Assembly (NCBI GenBank): GCA_031216915.1
Contig: CM062297.1
Location: 830,629,337-830,693,336 of the forward strand
Direction of reading: 5' to 3'
Length of the DNA stretch: 64,000 bases
From: Pictodentalium vernedei
Taxonomy: Eukaryota > Mollusca > Scaphopoda > Dentaliida > Dentaliidae
Part shown: positions 1-11,929 of the stretch, piece after piece
Numbering within the stretch: the first letter of the stretch is position 1
How the letters are laid out: the number at the start of each line of letters is the position of its first letter
Made by a program: the position numbers and the translations under genes
Notes under the pieces: model-generated
Seen by the model: the letters and a program-made list of their open reading frames with translations, nothing else
Told to the model about the DNA's origin: nothing
Databases searched by the model: none

Positions 1-1158
1 AGTGGGTGGGTTTCAGCAATATTCACGACAGAAAGTGTTTTATTTTGTAAAAGGTAAGTCATAATGAGAGCAAGAAGGAAGGTGTCTTTCAGTCTGACAA
101 CAGACAGTCACAAAGGGGAGTGGTCGATTCGCACCACGTTTGATTCGCACCAATCTTCAGAAAGTCTGCAAAGTCAGGTTCTATGTTGAATGGAACACAG
201 TCTCATGACATTTATTTTAGTAACATTTGTATTGTAAATGACTGTCATTGGGAATTTGTGTCCTGTTATTTGAAACCGTTACGAGTTTCCCAGTTAATTT
301 AAATAAATGCATTTGAGATGCAGGATAATTGAATAACTAATAGTAACCGTTGCTTGATATAAGAGTAACAGACATAGTCGAAAATAAATCGCATATAGGT
401 AGGTATGTGCGATCGAATTGGTTAAAAAAAAAACACGAAAACATTCGTTTTGTATTTCATTTTTCAGATTTCCAAAAATATGATTTATGGATGAACTACC
501 CGTTCAAATGGGTTGTGATAAATTTGAATATAATGAGGGAAAAATTATGATTCACGATTTTATGAGGTAGGTTGTGAAAGGATTTTTTTTCTTTTATTAT
601 TGGTAAAATAAATCTGTGAAAGTTGGCACTTCGACATTTGATTTGTTCTCAGAGACGTTTCATCCTGAGATGCTTCACCCACGAGGCGTTTCGTCCTGTG
701 TCATAATTTTTCACGTGTGTAAAATTTTTTTTTCGATGAAATTAATCAAATTTTTTTGTGTTCCTTAACGTGCAATTTTTTTATGTTCCTTATGTTTTAA
801 TTCTTTTAAAAAAAAAAAAAAAAATTTTTTTTTTTTTTGAAGGAATTAAAAAAAAAAAAAACAATTTTTTTTTTTAATTAAACAATTTTTTAAATTTCTT
901 AACGTGAACAAAAAAAATTGAAAAAAAGGACGGGGGTCGAATTACCAACAACAACCTCTCGGGGAGAAAATAAAAAGAAAAAAAAACAAAAAGACCTCCC
1001 GCCCGCATGCTTTTTTGGAAAAAATGGTTTGAGAAACAGACAATCAATTTTGTATGGTCTTACTAATTTTTTCTATTATCAATTTTTTAATATATAATTT
1101 TTTTATAGAAAAGGAACAAAAAACTACAACGAATTATACTTTATGATATTTATTTGTT
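1..1158. other. AT-rich stretch without a recognisable gene
   Basis: No coding region is supported. Between about 790 and 900 there are long alternating A and T runs that can pair with each other. A short segment near 15-53 has an acceptor-like TTTCAG and a donor-like GGTAAGTC, so a tiny noncoding exon is possible but unproven. Confidence 0.5.
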
Positions 1159-2570
1159 TTGTCTACAGTTACTTTTTCCTCGAACCTAACCCGTATCGTA
1201 ATCCCGAATGATCTCATCATAAACCTCGGATGGGTTGTTATACAGAGTTACTTCCCTCGATTCTACCCTGATGACTTCATAATAAACCTTGGTGTTACAG
1301 GGTTACTTTCCACGAACCTGTTACTTTGTCCTCGAACCTAGCCCGTATTGTAACCCCTGATGACCTCATAATAAACCTGGGATGAGTTATTACTTCCCTC
1401 GAACCTACCATGACAACTTCATAGTAAACCTTGGTGCTACAAAGCTACTTCTCTCGAACCTATGGATGATAGAGTTACTTCACTTAAACCTCACCTGTAT
1501 CATGACACCTGATGACCTAATAATAACATAGGTGTTACAGTGTTACTTCCCTTGAACCTATGAATGATAGAGTTACTTCTCTCGAACCTACGGATGAGTT
1601 GTTACAGAATTACTTCCCATGATAATAATGATTTCACGGGTGAGTTGAGAGTTACTTCCCCGAATCTACGGATGGTAGCGTTACTTACCTTAAACCCCAC
1701 CTGTATCATGACTCCTGATGACCTAATAATAAACCTTGGTGTTATAGTGTTACTTCCTTGAACCTATGGATGACAGAGTTACCTCCCTTGAACCTAACCC
1801 GTATCATGACCTCTGATGGCCTCATAATAAACCTCGGATGAGTTGTTATACAGAGTTACTTCTCTCGAACCTAACCATTTGAACGTATGAGTTGTTACAG
1901 AGTTACTTCCTTGAACATAACCTAAAACCTGGAAATTTTTTCAAACACTTCTTAATATGGTGAATCGAATTTTAATTTTTTTTTTGTTTGAACGGATGAG
2001 TTGTTAGAGTTATTTCCCTCGAACCTAACCTAATTTTTTTTTTCAAGCACTTCTTAGTATGGTGCATCAAATTTTAATTAATTTTGTTTGGATGAATGAG
2101 TTGTTACATAGTTACTTCCCTCGAACCTAATCATTTGATGAACCTAACCTGCATCTTGACTCCTGAGGACCCCATAATAAACCTCTACTTATGGACAAGG
2201 TGTTACAGAGTTACTTCCCTCGAACATAACCGTTTGACGGATGAGTTGTTACAAAGTTACTTCCCTTGAACCTAACCTGTATCATCACCTCTGGTATATA
2301 CATAATAAACCTCTACTTTGGAATGAGTTGTTACCGAGTTACTTCCCTTGAACCTAACCTGTATCACGACCCTTGATGATCTCATAATAATCATCTACCT
2401 ACAGATGAATCGAGTTACTTCCATGAACCTAACCTGTATTATGACCTCTGATGACCTCCTAATAAACCTCTACCTACGGATGACAGAGTCACTTCCTTTG
2501 AACCTAACCATTTGGTGGATGAGTTGTTGCAGAGTTACTTCCCTTGAATCTAACCATTTGACAAGTTTTT
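1159..2570. repeat. Degenerate satellite built on a GTTACTTCCCTCGAACCTA block
   Basis: The block GAGTTACTTCCCTCGAACCTA recurs more than fifteen times, usually followed by ATGACCTCATAATAAACCT and GGATGAGTTGTTAC. Spacing is irregular, from about 30 to about 100 bp, so this is a composite array rather than a clean monomer. Short open frames here are by-products of the repeat. Confidence 0.85.
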
Positions 2571-3985
2571 TTTTTACTGAATCCTGAACGCAATCTGTAA
2601 AAAATCAGAAATACTGCACAAGCGAATGCAATTTTCAGAGAACAATTCACACGATTTTCTATACTAATTTCTATTATCGACCATTGTTACGGAATTTTAG
2701 GGAAAATTTATCGATCAGGGATCGTAAGATCGAACTATAAACGTTGTGATAACTGGCAGTTCTGTAAGGTCTCACCAGCTCTGGAATTTTGTGTTTCCTT
2801 ACCAAACGATATCAGGCTCATTGAATAAACATGAGTCCACTGAATCCTCAAAATAAAACTTCAAGAGCTCGAGCTCTTATCGAGCTTGCGAGGTTAATTA
2901 ACCCCTGTAGGCTCATTTCGCAATACCATTCGGATGACGAGTTCAAGTTTATCTAGCAAGGGGATGATGAAGATGTCAAATTCGATGCGGTATAGTATAA
3001 GTATGGTGATGCGGGAAGGAATTTACGATTTGTGTTGAAGACAATACAAATTGTAAATTTGTAATATTCAAGAGGTAGTGCAGTTCCAATATCGGAGTGT
3101 ATGATTAGTGTGGTGACGTTAGAATACGGCGACAATCGTAGTTAGAAAATGAGTCGTTTTCGTTCGATGTATTTGATCAATTGTTTTGAACGACCCTCCA
3201 GTCAACTTTCCACCAACAACTGTGTCTGATCAAGAACAAAAGGGAGTCGTTACCGAGATGTATTTCACCCGTTTAGAGTTAAAAGAAAATTGTTCTGGAC
3301 AAGTGGTATGTCGACGTAAAAAGCTTAATGTCTTGGCTGCTGTTGGATGACATCAAATATCGCGACAACTGATGTAATGCTTCGCTATCAAGTGGTTAGA
3401 AAAAGAGCTTTTTCTCATTTTCATTCAGTCATACGCTGACACATTGTAAACACTTTTTTTGTTGTTGCTGTATTTATATAACGCCACCTATCTTAAAATA
3501 TTCTAACTCCTGTTGCAAAAAACAAAACAAAACAACTTTCCACACGTACGTTTAGACTGTTTACAAATCTTTTCTAACACGTGACAAATGTTTTTTTTAT
3601 TTGAATTTAGTCAAGATTATACTGGTTCAGTTTGTAATGTCTTCTCGACGTATGCATTGTTTCCTAAAAAAAAATAGTTTGGATTGACACTTTTTTCGGA
3701 AATGGTGAAATAGGCTATCCTCAATATGTAGAAACGTTAGAAGATCAACTTATAATTTTTGTATTGACAAATCTATGGTTCAGTAAACAGAGTTATTATT
3801 GAAGGAAACATCTTAAGGCGTGACTTGTTAATAAGCGAGTGCATCTCTAATTTGCATAGCAATCATATATATTTTTTTGAAAACATTCTTCACGTTTTTA
3901 ACACAGATATCAAAAATGAATGATGCATCAGATTCAACTTGTGTTTTCAATTTAATATGTTCCATAACTACCTTTTCTTAATACT
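2571..3985. other. Unique sequence without a supported gene
   Basis: I see no conserved protein motif, RNA gene or clear repeat. The 60-codon open frame on the minus strand at 2953-3135 resembles no family I know. A TATTTATATAACGCCACC motif near 3470 resembles the 3' end of some LINEs, but nothing around it supports one. Confidence 0.5.
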
Positions 3986-3989
3986 TTCG

Positions 3990-5232
3990 ATTTCAAGATG
4001 GTCCCAACTCCACCGTTATAAGAAGGGAAAGAATATGATTTTCATAATATCCTCGTCGATAGCTTTAATTTGATAGGTCACACGACTATCTTCTCGAAAT
4101 TTTTGATTTTCTGATCGGTGTTAACCCCATCCCCAAGGCGATGGTGGAAAATGTCATTTTTGTAATGTATTCATCAAGCCCTTCATATCAGTACCTCACA
4201 TGCTTGGGTTTGTAAAAAAGGAAGACGTTTTTCGTCTCTGGTCGTGACTCCACCCCCACATAAAATGAAAAATGTAATTTTCGTAATGTATTCATCGAGC
4301 CTTCATATCAGTACCTCACATGCCTGGCTTTGTATAAATAAATTTTTCGGCTCTGGTCGTGACCCCACCCCACGACGAGGGTTAAAATTACAATCTTCTT
4401 AATCCACTCGTCGAGCCCTTCAGTTTGATAGGTCACGTGACCACCTTCTCGAAACTTCGATTTTTATGATGGACGTGACCCCCCCCCCCACCCCCACCCC
4501 CCACACACACACATAAAATGAAAAACGTCATGTTTGTAATGTATTCATCGAGCCCTTGATATTAATACCTCATATGCCTGGATATGTAAAAAGGTAGTCG
4601 TTTTTCGGCCATGGTCGTGACCCCAACCCACGACGAGAGTTAAAAGTATGGATCTTCTTAATCCACTCGTCGAGACCTTCAATTTGATAGGTCACGTGAC
4701 CACCTTCTCGAAACTTCAATTTTAATGATGGGCGTGACCCCCACCCCCACATCAAATGAAAAACGTCATTTTTGTAATGTATTCATCGAGCCCTTCATAT
4801 TAATACCTCACATGCCTGGATATGTAAAAAGGAAGTCGTTTTTCGGCTCTGGTCATGACCCCACCCCACGACGAGGGTTAAAATTACGGTCTTCTTAATC
4901 CACTCGCCGAGACCTTCAGTTTGATAGGTCACGTGACCACCTTTTCGAAACTTCGATTTTTTTTGATGGATGTGACCCCCACCCCCACATAAAATGAAAA
5001 ACGTCATTTTTATAATGTATTCATCGAGCCCTTCATATTAATACCTCACATGCCTGGATATGTAAAAAGGAAGTCGTTTTTCGGCTCTGGTCGTGAACCC
5101 ACCCCCACGACGAGGGTTAAAATTACGATCATCTTAATCCACTCGTCGAGACCTTCAATTTGATAGGTCACATGACCACCTTCTCGAAACTTCGATTTTT
5201 ATGATGGGCGTGACCCCCACCCCCACGATGAG
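3990..5232. repeat. Satellite array, unit about 240-250 bp
   Basis: About five units are seen. The block AAAATGAAAAACGTCAT falls near 4261, 4513, 4752 and 4990, giving spacings of 252, 239 and 238 bp. Each unit also contains TCGAGCCCTTCATATTAATA, GATAGGTCACGTGACCACC and a C-rich tract. The first unit is the most diverged. Confidence 0.9.
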
Positions 5233-5556
5233 GGGAGATAACTTTGTATGATTACGTTTATGAGAATCAAGCAATCTGATTGGTTAATTAGCGTTAGGAA
5301 CGCGAAGTGATTGGCTGATTACTTATTTCAAGCTCTTCGAGCTTTTGGTTTTTGGTATACATTGCTCTAGCCATTATATCCACGTTATTAAACGCGATTC
5401 ACCTTTTTATGACGGGCGCGACCCCCACCCCCACGACGAGGGGAGATAACTTTGTATGATTAAGTTTATGAGAATCAAGCAATCTGATTGGTTAATTAGC
5501 GTTAGGAACGTGAAGTGATTGGCTGATTACTTATTTCAAGCTCTTCAAGCTTTTGG
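5213..5556. repeat. Direct repeat of about 135 bp, 208 bp apart
   Basis: The segment from ACCCCCACCCCCACG through GATTGGCTGATTACTTATTTC occurs at 5213 and again at 5421 with few differences. It directly follows the 240-bp satellite and shares its C-rich tract, so it probably arose by duplication at the array edge. Confidence 0.8.
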
Positions 5557-5559
5557 GCA

Positions 5560-6130
5560 TCGTGGCAGTGGGTTTGCCGGTTCGGTACCACCTCTTTTCC
5601 ATGTACCGTACATAAGTCGATTTCTGATGTAGAATTCGCAAATGGGTTTCCGTGTACGCCTCCATAGGGATTCAGTGTTAAAATCGTGTACAGACACGGA
5701 TGGTCCAGAATCGGCAAACCACTTTTCGACGCTGGTACAGAAACGGCAACACGTTTTTTTGCTCGCGATTTTTAACACTGAATCCTATGGGGGAAACCCA
5801 TTTGCCGATTCTGTACTAGACGGTACACCTTTTTTTCCTTAAAATTTCACACATTTTTTCACTCTTGAGCGATATGTATATAGAATCCAGTGATGTAGAA
5901 TCGGCAAAGCCGATTCTGTACCACCATAAAAAACGACAAATTGTGTACCTGTACACGATTTTAACACTAAATCCTATGGAGGTGTACATCGATGTACGTG
6001 TACATGTACGAAATCGTGTACACGTGGTCCAGAATCGGCCTTTTATACTTACTTCCGTGTGTGTTAGTGGTAGTTGAAAATTGGAATGGAACCGGGTGCT
6101 ATACGGAGAAATGTTCTCAAACGTTCTGGG
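5560..6130. repeat. Fold-back cluster with arms at 5638-5686 and 5766-5805
   Basis: The segment 5638-5686 reappears inverted at 5766-5805, sharing GCAAATGGGTTTCC and ATTCAGTGTTAAAATCG. A third, diverged copy of the arm lies at 5951-5990. CCGATTCTGTAC and its complement also recur. This looks like a small MITE or several nested copies. Confidence 0.65.
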
Positions 6131-6178
6131 TAATAAGTCCGATAGGTATCTGGGGGGGGGGGGGGGGGGGAGGGAGGG

Positions 6179-7820
6179 TTATTTGCAATTTTGAAAAAAT
6201 GTGATCATTTTGTGGAGATGGCGTCTATGTCTAAGGGTTTCCCAGCCATGTTCTGCAAGTAGAGTAGATACTGGGGCAGATCTCGTTAGACCGGATATTA
6301 TTCTAGCTGCATCGGCGTGGATTCTATCCAATTTTGAAAGTAGGTAATCCGGTGCATCAGCCCATACCACATCCGCGTATTCTAAAATAGGTAGTATAAA
6401 TGATTTATATAGAATTTCAAGGCTTTTTCTACCAAGGATATACTTAAGTTTTCTTAGCTGGGATAGCCTGGCGTTGGCCTTTTTACATAGTCTATTAATT
6501 TGGCTATGCCAGTTTAGGTCCCCCTGTAAGGTCAGACCGAGATGGGAGTGTGACAACGCGAGTTCAAGTGGCGTCTCACCAAACATTACAGCATTATTTA
6601 GATTAACCTGTTTCTTGGAGAATAGAACAATTTCGGTTTTTGAAGGGTTAAACGTAACTAACCATGTATTTGCCCATTCGGAAATGGCTTTGAATTTTTC
6701 ATTGGACTTTGTAGCAATGCCATCCGGATCGTGTCCACTTTCTGTTAAGCGTGTATCATCCGCAAATAATCGACACACATCCGGTGAATCCAGATTTTCA
6801 GAAATGTCATTGATATATATCAAAAAGAGGAACGGACCAAGACAGAACCCTGTGGAACACCACAATTAACAGATAAGTACTCGGAGGAAATTGAGTTACA
6901 AATTACCCTTTGTTTACGATCAGACAAATAGCTGCTGGTCCACTCGATGAGTGGTCCATATATACCGTTTTGTCTTGTCCTTTGTGCCACACTCTATCAA
7001 ATGCTTTTGATATATCAGAGAACTCTCCAAGAGAAAACTGGTTCCTAGCAAAGGCCAAGCAGAGATTATGATATATTTCGATGAGTTTATAAACGGTGCT
7101 ATGCTGGGGCAAGAAACCGGACTGATATTTAAAAAATAAATTATTAGCACAACAATGTTCGTACATTTGGTTAAAAACAATCCTCTTCATAACTTTACTG
7201 ACACAGCTAAGAAGAGAGACTAGTTTGTAGTTATTAGGATCATGGGCATCTCCCTTTTTAAAAATCGGCACGACTGTTGCCAGCTCCCATTCTGATGGGT
7301 AGACACGTAAGGATAATGAGAGCCTAAATAACTGAACCAATGGCTTGCATATTGTAGTGTTAGTTTCTTTTAGCATATGGTTGCTAATACCATCGTGTCC
7401 AGTTGCTTTTTTGGTATCTGGATTGCTAAGAATCCGGATCAGTTCGTCTTCGGAAAAGTCAATTTCAGACAGGCTCTCTGAACATTTTGGTCTGAAATCA
7501 GGTAAGCTATCTCCATCATCATTTATTTTACTATTTGATAGAAATGTTTTAGTGAGCAGATTGGCTTTGTCCTTGTTATCTGTTATCATAACTGTGCTGC
7601 CTGCATCGTCTTTGTGGTTTAGAAAGGGGACGGAAGGCTTACTCACAAAATTATTCAGTAACTGTTTGACAGTGTGCCAAAAGACTTTTGGGTTTCTACT
7701 CAGTGCAAGTGAAGTATCTAGATTTGAAAAATAAGTAGATTTAGCCTTATGTTTCATATTATTTACTTTGTTGCGGGCATGTTTATATTTTTCAATTATT
7801 AATGGGTTTCGGTCTTTCAA
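6179..7820 (-). pseudogene. LINE reverse transcriptase domain, frameshifted
   Basis: Reading from 7820, the sequence gives KATGHDGISNHMLK, VVPIFKKGDAHDPNNYK, GFLPQHST and motif A FSDISKAFDRVWHKG. The frame then changes. Bases 6865-6960 in another frame encode the segment leading to GVPQGSVL, and a third frame carries GPFLFLIYINDI and motif C FADDTRL. Both catalytic regions (motif A Asp and the ADD pair) are retained, so the damage is by frame shifts rather than loss of active-site residues. The C-terminal region ends early at 6179. It is continuous with the endonuclease part upstream at 7932-8853. Confidence 0.88.
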
Positions 7821-7931
7821 AGCTCGTTTACGAAGACGATCTCTCTGACGAATTTCACGGCGAAGTCAAACCAGGGTTTATCATTAGGACGGATGACTAC
7901 CCTGTGAGATGGAATACATTATGTGGCAATA

Positions 7932-8853
7932 TCAAAAAAAAAATGTTGCAAATTTGAGGGGTGACGCATCAAGTGTAGCAGTGACGGAAATAAAAGACCA
8001 ATCTGTTTCGGATATCAGAGTCTTCATTTTGGGGAAATCAGCCCTGTTGTAATTCCAAATCTGTCGAATTTTCGTTTCGTTCTGTGTTATGCCTGTCTCT
8101 ATAGCTGCTGATACAGCCTTATGGTCGGGGACACCAAGTTCGCGGACTTCTGATTTTAAAACCACAACACCATCACTTACTATTATAGGGTCCAATAAAG
8201 TACTTGAGGTTGGTGTTACACGAGTCGGTTCTTTGATGGCGTTATGGAGGTTGTAATAATTTATTATTTCATTTAAACGACTAGAAGGGTTAAGAAGATC
8301 GCTATTCAAATATCCGGTGATTATCAAGGAGGGGTTTATACTGAGTGAGTCTTTAATGGCGCCTTCCAGCTTCTCCCAGTATTCGTTACTAGAGAAGCAA
8401 GAACTTGTGTTTTGAGGTAATCTCAAACCATAAGACCGTCCGGTCAAATTCTAGTTCCGGTAAACTTTTGGCATGTATTTCATTTGAGAAATAAACCGCG
8501 ACACCGCCACCGTGTTGGTTCCAGTTCTTTCTGACTAGTGGGAAGTAACCCGAGATTAGCACATTGTCGGAATTAAAACTGGGATCGAGGTGCGTTTCGG
8601 TGAAGCAGATTATCTCAAAATCTACTGTATCATCTGTAATATGATCGAGCTTATTTCTGATGCTTCTGATATTATAATTTAGTATAAAAATACTGGTTAT
8701 ATCTACTGATTCAGTTCTGGGTGGCCCAGGGTTATCTTCAATGTCCCCAGACAGGAGAATGATACCAAGGATGACACACAGAGCCAATGAGAGACGATGT
8801 TTAACGGTGCGGATCTTCGCAGGGTGCTGAGTTCCGATCGGTTGTCTGGTCAC
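7932..8853 (-). pseudogene. LINE endonuclease domain, frameshifted
   Basis: This is the exonuclease-endonuclease-phosphatase (APE-like) domain that nicks target DNA for LINE integration. Reading from 8853, the leader is followed by NYNIRSIRNK, CFTETHL (catalytic Glu) and GGGVAVYF. A frame change with loss of a few codons near 8400 interrupts it. The rest, read from 8447, has LIITGYLNSDLL, where a GDxN motif is expected (Asp replaced by Tyr), and VPDHKAV, the SDH-type motif with its His kept. The open frame at 8853 begins with GTG, not ATG, so the true start is not defined. The Asp loss and frame break make it inactive as it stands. Confidence 0.85.
8722..8748 (-). other. 2A-like ribosome-skipping motif GDIEDNPGP
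   Basis: The nine residues GDIEDNPGP, followed by P, match the D-x-E-x-N-P-G-P core of 2A peptides. In that family the ribosome skips the Gly-Pro bond. It lies directly after a hydrophobic stretch (LSLALCVILGIILL) and before the endonuclease domain. 2A-like sequences at this place are known in non-LTR retrotransposons of sea urchins and other animals. Activity is inferred from the motif only. Confidence 0.8.
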
Positions 8854-8859
8854 ACACTA

Positions 8860-9880
8860 CCTACACACGAGAAAATTATAATGAAGTCCGATTGCCGACC
8901 TGTGCTGCTCTATGTTAATACCCATGTTTAGGGGCTAAGTGACAGGTGGAGAGAGGGTGTCAGTGTCAGTGCACCTTGGAGTGCGGTTAGAATGTTTGTG
9001 TGGCAGTAAGAGTGTGTTGTAGTGTCTTAAGAGGGTGAAAGGAAAAACAGGAATTATAAGATTACAAGTATATACAGTTTGTAAGGAAATAAGATATATT
9101 ATACACATGTCATACTGGATAGGTTGTGAGGTGGTATCGGCTTGTAATTCAGAGAGCTGAAGTATTTCTCAACCCTTCACCTAGAGCAATTTACATACAT
9201 TGGACAGTAACAATTGATCTTCCAAAACACAGTCCCTTTTTGTCACCCTTCCACAAACCACAGCCCACGGTCCCCATCGGAACAACCTCAATGAGCCCGT
9301 TTCGATCAGGAACCACAAGCTCTGTCCTGCAAGGAAGAGGCAGAACAATAAAGTTTGAATGGCAAATTGTATATATCACATGGGCTGACTCAGTCAACTC
9401 GTTACGCAAAGGGTTGAAGAAAAATTTTAGTGGGAAATTTATATTGGTTCCACTGCCCTGTTCCCACACTCTTCAAAAGGGTAACCGACAACAAGTACAA
9501 TTTAAGTACGGACAATCAAGAAAACTGGCCTCCACGCCGAATTTTATAGGATGTATTTTGGGCATATGAGCTGATAGCTGAATGTTAAGTAGTATATTTG
9601 TCCGTTCAAATCACTGAAGTCACGAATGACCTGATTTGTCCGTTCAGATCATTGAAGTCGTGAATGACCTGATTTCTCTAAATTTATGTGAGAGATGTCT
9701 GTATAGTAGTCACCCTCATATACATGCAAAGAAATAATGTTGGGTAATAATATATTGAAAAACGGTAGAATCTGGAAGACAGATAAAAATTAAAATTTAG
9801 AGTGGAAGACAATGAGTTCACGAAGTCCAGTAAAGGGTTGGCCAATTCCGTAAACTTTCAGTGAACTTTTAATTTGTCGC
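8860..9880. other. No supported gene; short 38-bp direct repeat at 9597-9672
   Basis: The part next to 8860 may be the 5' UTR of the LINE on the minus strand. A 147-codon open frame on the plus strand (9126-9569) overlaps an open frame on the other strand and has no recognisable motif. TTTGTCCGTTCA plus about 26 further bases is repeated at 9597 and 9635. Confidence 0.5.
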
Positions 9881-9884
9881 TCGT

Positions 9885-10403
9885 GTGTGTCGTCTGTAGA
9901 CAACAGTCAGGTCTACAAAAGCTGTAGTTGGTGGAGCCATTACTTTAAAATGGAGTTATACTATACCGACTGAGTTAAAAATTGCTGGAGTTTCAATATA
10001 TGAAAAAGGTCACCAATGTCATCAAGTGCATATTATTAAGAAAGACTGGGGAATGCATTTCATTACACCTTAATGCATTTCAAAAGTTCCTGAAGGTCTG
10101 AAGGTATTTCATCACTCAAATTAGTGGACAGAGCCAAAAATGTCCATTTCTGATTCGTGTATCGAACCCTTTGAATGCTGGTCACATATATGCCTTTTTT
10201 GGTTTCTTATAAAACCTTGTTTTGATTCCTGTATGAATATCTGTAATTACTATTAACGAAAATCCATTTCTGATTTGTTTAAAAATATTTTACTCCTGAA
10301 AATAGCCTCCAAAAATTCTCTTTCTGTATAGTTTATTCCTGATACTTTAACCCTTTTCACATAGACAAGAATTTACTGGGTGAAGTAAATTCTGTTTCTC
10401 TGG
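9885..10403 (+). mobile_element. Short hairpin-ended element, family A type, with no array
   Basis: The copy holds a single diverged core (GTTGGTGGAGCCATTA, GACTGAGTTAAAAATTGCTGG) and the family A 3' segment (CGAACCCTTTGAATGCTGGT onward). It ends in a stem-loop at 10370-10391 (AATTTACT/AGTAAATT), then 8 nt, then CTGG followed by T. That matches a Helitron-type 3' end. The 5' end lacks the expected hairpin. Confidence 0.65.
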
Positions 10404-10424
10404 TTCTCAATGATGTTTTTGAAG

Positions 10425-10484
10425 AGAGGTGCACCATCGAAGTGCAGTACGCTTTAGCACACATCACCACCGTGCCCCCATATT
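10425..10484 (-). mobile_element. SINE fragment
   Basis: The segment AGGTGCACCATCGAAGTGCAGTACG and the following CACCGTGCCCCC match the internal part of the tRNA-derived SINEs at 13792 and 56800, in inverted orientation. Both ends are missing. Confidence 0.6.
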
Positions 10485-10535
10485 AAGATCTTCAGAGGGT
10501 TAAAATACTCCCCTTGAATATTCCATTTTAATCCT

Positions 10536-10721
10536 TTAACCATTTACTCAACGAATCGGCCGCATCTGCCTGCGTAATATGCAAATTGAGAAGTTGAAAA
10601 AATATTAGTTCCAACGAGGGGTTCCATGATATGGTTTTGTTGAAATTATTTGGAAAATTTGAAAAAAATTATATTTGAAATAATAAATTTTGATATCGTC
10701 TGCGTTTGGGTAAAGGGTTAA
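10536..10721. mobile_element. TTAA-flanked MITE
   Basis: The element is bounded by TTAA at 10536-10539 and 10718-10721. Its ends are inverted: CCATTTACTCAACG on the left and a CGTTTGGGTAAAGG-type end on the right. TTAA targets and ends beginning with CC are typical of piggyBac-type elements. The interior matches the outer element at 31015-31480, but here one palindrome arm is lost. Confidence 0.7.
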
Positions 10722-10724
10722 ATG

Positions 10725-11050
10725 GGGGCGCAGTGGCTCAATTGGCAGAGGTGCAGGCTGCAAGTCGACAGGTCCTCACTCTGTTCTTGGGCAAGAGACT
10801 TCACCCCATTGCCCATGTGGGTGCATGGTGGCGATGTGTACTAAAGCGTACTGCACATCGATGGTGCACCTATCTTCAACCAATGCCAACCTGGCTTGTG
10901 TGGAGTAATTATGTGGGGGATCTGATAATTGCTCGCTGTTGCCCGGTGGTTCTCCCCGGGTACTCCGGCTTCCTCCACCCGTAAAACTGTCGTGGTCATT
11001 GTAAGCCACTGTGCAGAAATATGTGACATTAAACACCAATAAATAAATAA
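10725..11050 (+). mobile_element. tRNA-derived SINE
   Basis: The head has a GGGGCGCAGTGGCTCA A-box-like start, but the B box is damaged (compare 13792). The body has CTTGGGCAAGAGACTTCA, CTTCAACCAATGCCAACC and a TACTCCGGCTTCCTCCACCC core. The tail is AATAAATAAATAA. It sits three bases after the TTAA of the preceding MITE. Confidence 0.85.
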
Positions 11051-11055
11051 TTCTT

Positions 11056-11135
11056 TTAAAAATGAGCTCATTCCAATGAAGGGTTATAAACTATGTTTTT
11101 CAAGCATAAATGAAAAAGTAATTAAAACTGAATAG
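11056..11135. mobile_element. Fragment of the TTAA/palindrome MITE
   Basis: ATGAGCTCATTCCAATGAAG followed by GGGTTATAAACTATGTTTTTC matches one arm of the palindromes at 31082-31366. No ends are preserved. Confidence 0.5.
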
Positions 11136-11623
11136 AAATCTCTGTGTATAACGCTGACCGGATTTGTCATTATGTTTGCAAAAGAGTTAAGACTCCCTTA
11201 GGTTGGAAGGCACACTGAAAAGGTGTCCCATTCCACATAGAATTAAATGTTACAGAAAAGAAAGTGAAAAACATTCTGTAGCCATGAGTTATAATAAAGG
11301 TATTTTTTTACTCACATCGAAGTATTGAGAGGGTTAAAATCTGACCATTCAAATATTCCATTTTATTACTTTGTTACTGCGATAGGTGTTTCGAGAAAGC
11401 CACACACCAATCCATGTCAAAATCTCTCAATCCAGAGTTATGATTGAGAATAAATAGTTTTTTTTAAAAAAATGTTTTGAAAAGTGAAGGGTTCTTTCTC
11501 TCTTCAATGCTTGAGACTGCAGTTGTGTAACATGATACAAAATAAATATACAATGTTGTTCAATGTAACAAAGAATTCTATTTCAGCTTTCTCTCTGGAG
11601 ATTATGTTCTGTTTTAGATAATT

Positions 11624-11646
11624 AGTCTGTATGAAACACACAGACT
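11624..11646 (+). other. 5' terminal hairpin of family A
   Basis: AGTCTGTATG-AAA-CACACAGACT forms a 10-bp stem with one mismatch. The same hairpin, inverted, lies at 23668-23690 and 30520-30542. The last of these is perfect. Confidence 0.85.
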
Positions 11647-11663
11647 ATTGTTTTTGCACAGTT

Positions 11664-11800
11664 TCTTTTTCTTTTTTTCTTTTTTCTTCTTTTTTTTCTT
11701 TTTTTTTTCTTCTTCTTCTTCTTCTTCTTCTTCTTCTTCTTCTTCTTCTTCTTCTTCTTCTTCTTCTTTTTCTTCTTCTTCTTCTTCTTCCTTCTGTCTT
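11664..11800. repeat. TTC/TTTC microsatellite inside family A
   Basis: A pure polypyrimidine tract, mainly (TTC)n from about 11710. The matching place in the copy ending at 30548 is (GAA)n. The long open frames of Leu, Glu, Arg or Lys across it are artefacts. Confidence 0.95.
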
Positions 11801-11929
11801 CTCATCACTTTTTTGTCCGCAAGATAACTCGAAAACGAATTGCCCTATCTCGTTGATTTTTGGCATGCTGATAGACAGCCACAAGTTCTCGGCACTGAAT
11901 ATTTTTCAGATTCCTGGGGCATCAGGGTT

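Larger units (their letters stand above)
6179..8853 (-). mobile_element. Decayed CR1-like non-LTR retrotransposon (LINE)
   Basis: Read on the minus strand, the element has an N-terminal hydrophobic/2A-like leader, an apurinic endonuclease domain and a reverse transcriptase domain in the order usual for CR1-group LINEs. It is broken by at least four frame changes: near 8400, 7820-7930, 6900-6960 and 6865. The 3' part is missing. Reading stops just after a conserved TLRHRRHLHKM segment and abuts a 17-19 nt run of G on the plus strand at 6152-6170, so the normal C-terminus and 3' UTR are lost. Clade assignment is by overall resemblance and is uncertain. Confidence 0.85.

Noticed and set aside
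9126..9569. 147-codon open frame on the plus strand
   Set aside because: No domain or motif, an overlapping frame on the other strand and no splice context.
11614..11884. Long frames of Leu, Glu, Arg or Lys repeats
   Set aside because: They are translations of the TTC/TTTC microsatellite in several frames on both strands. The same happens at 30315-30564.
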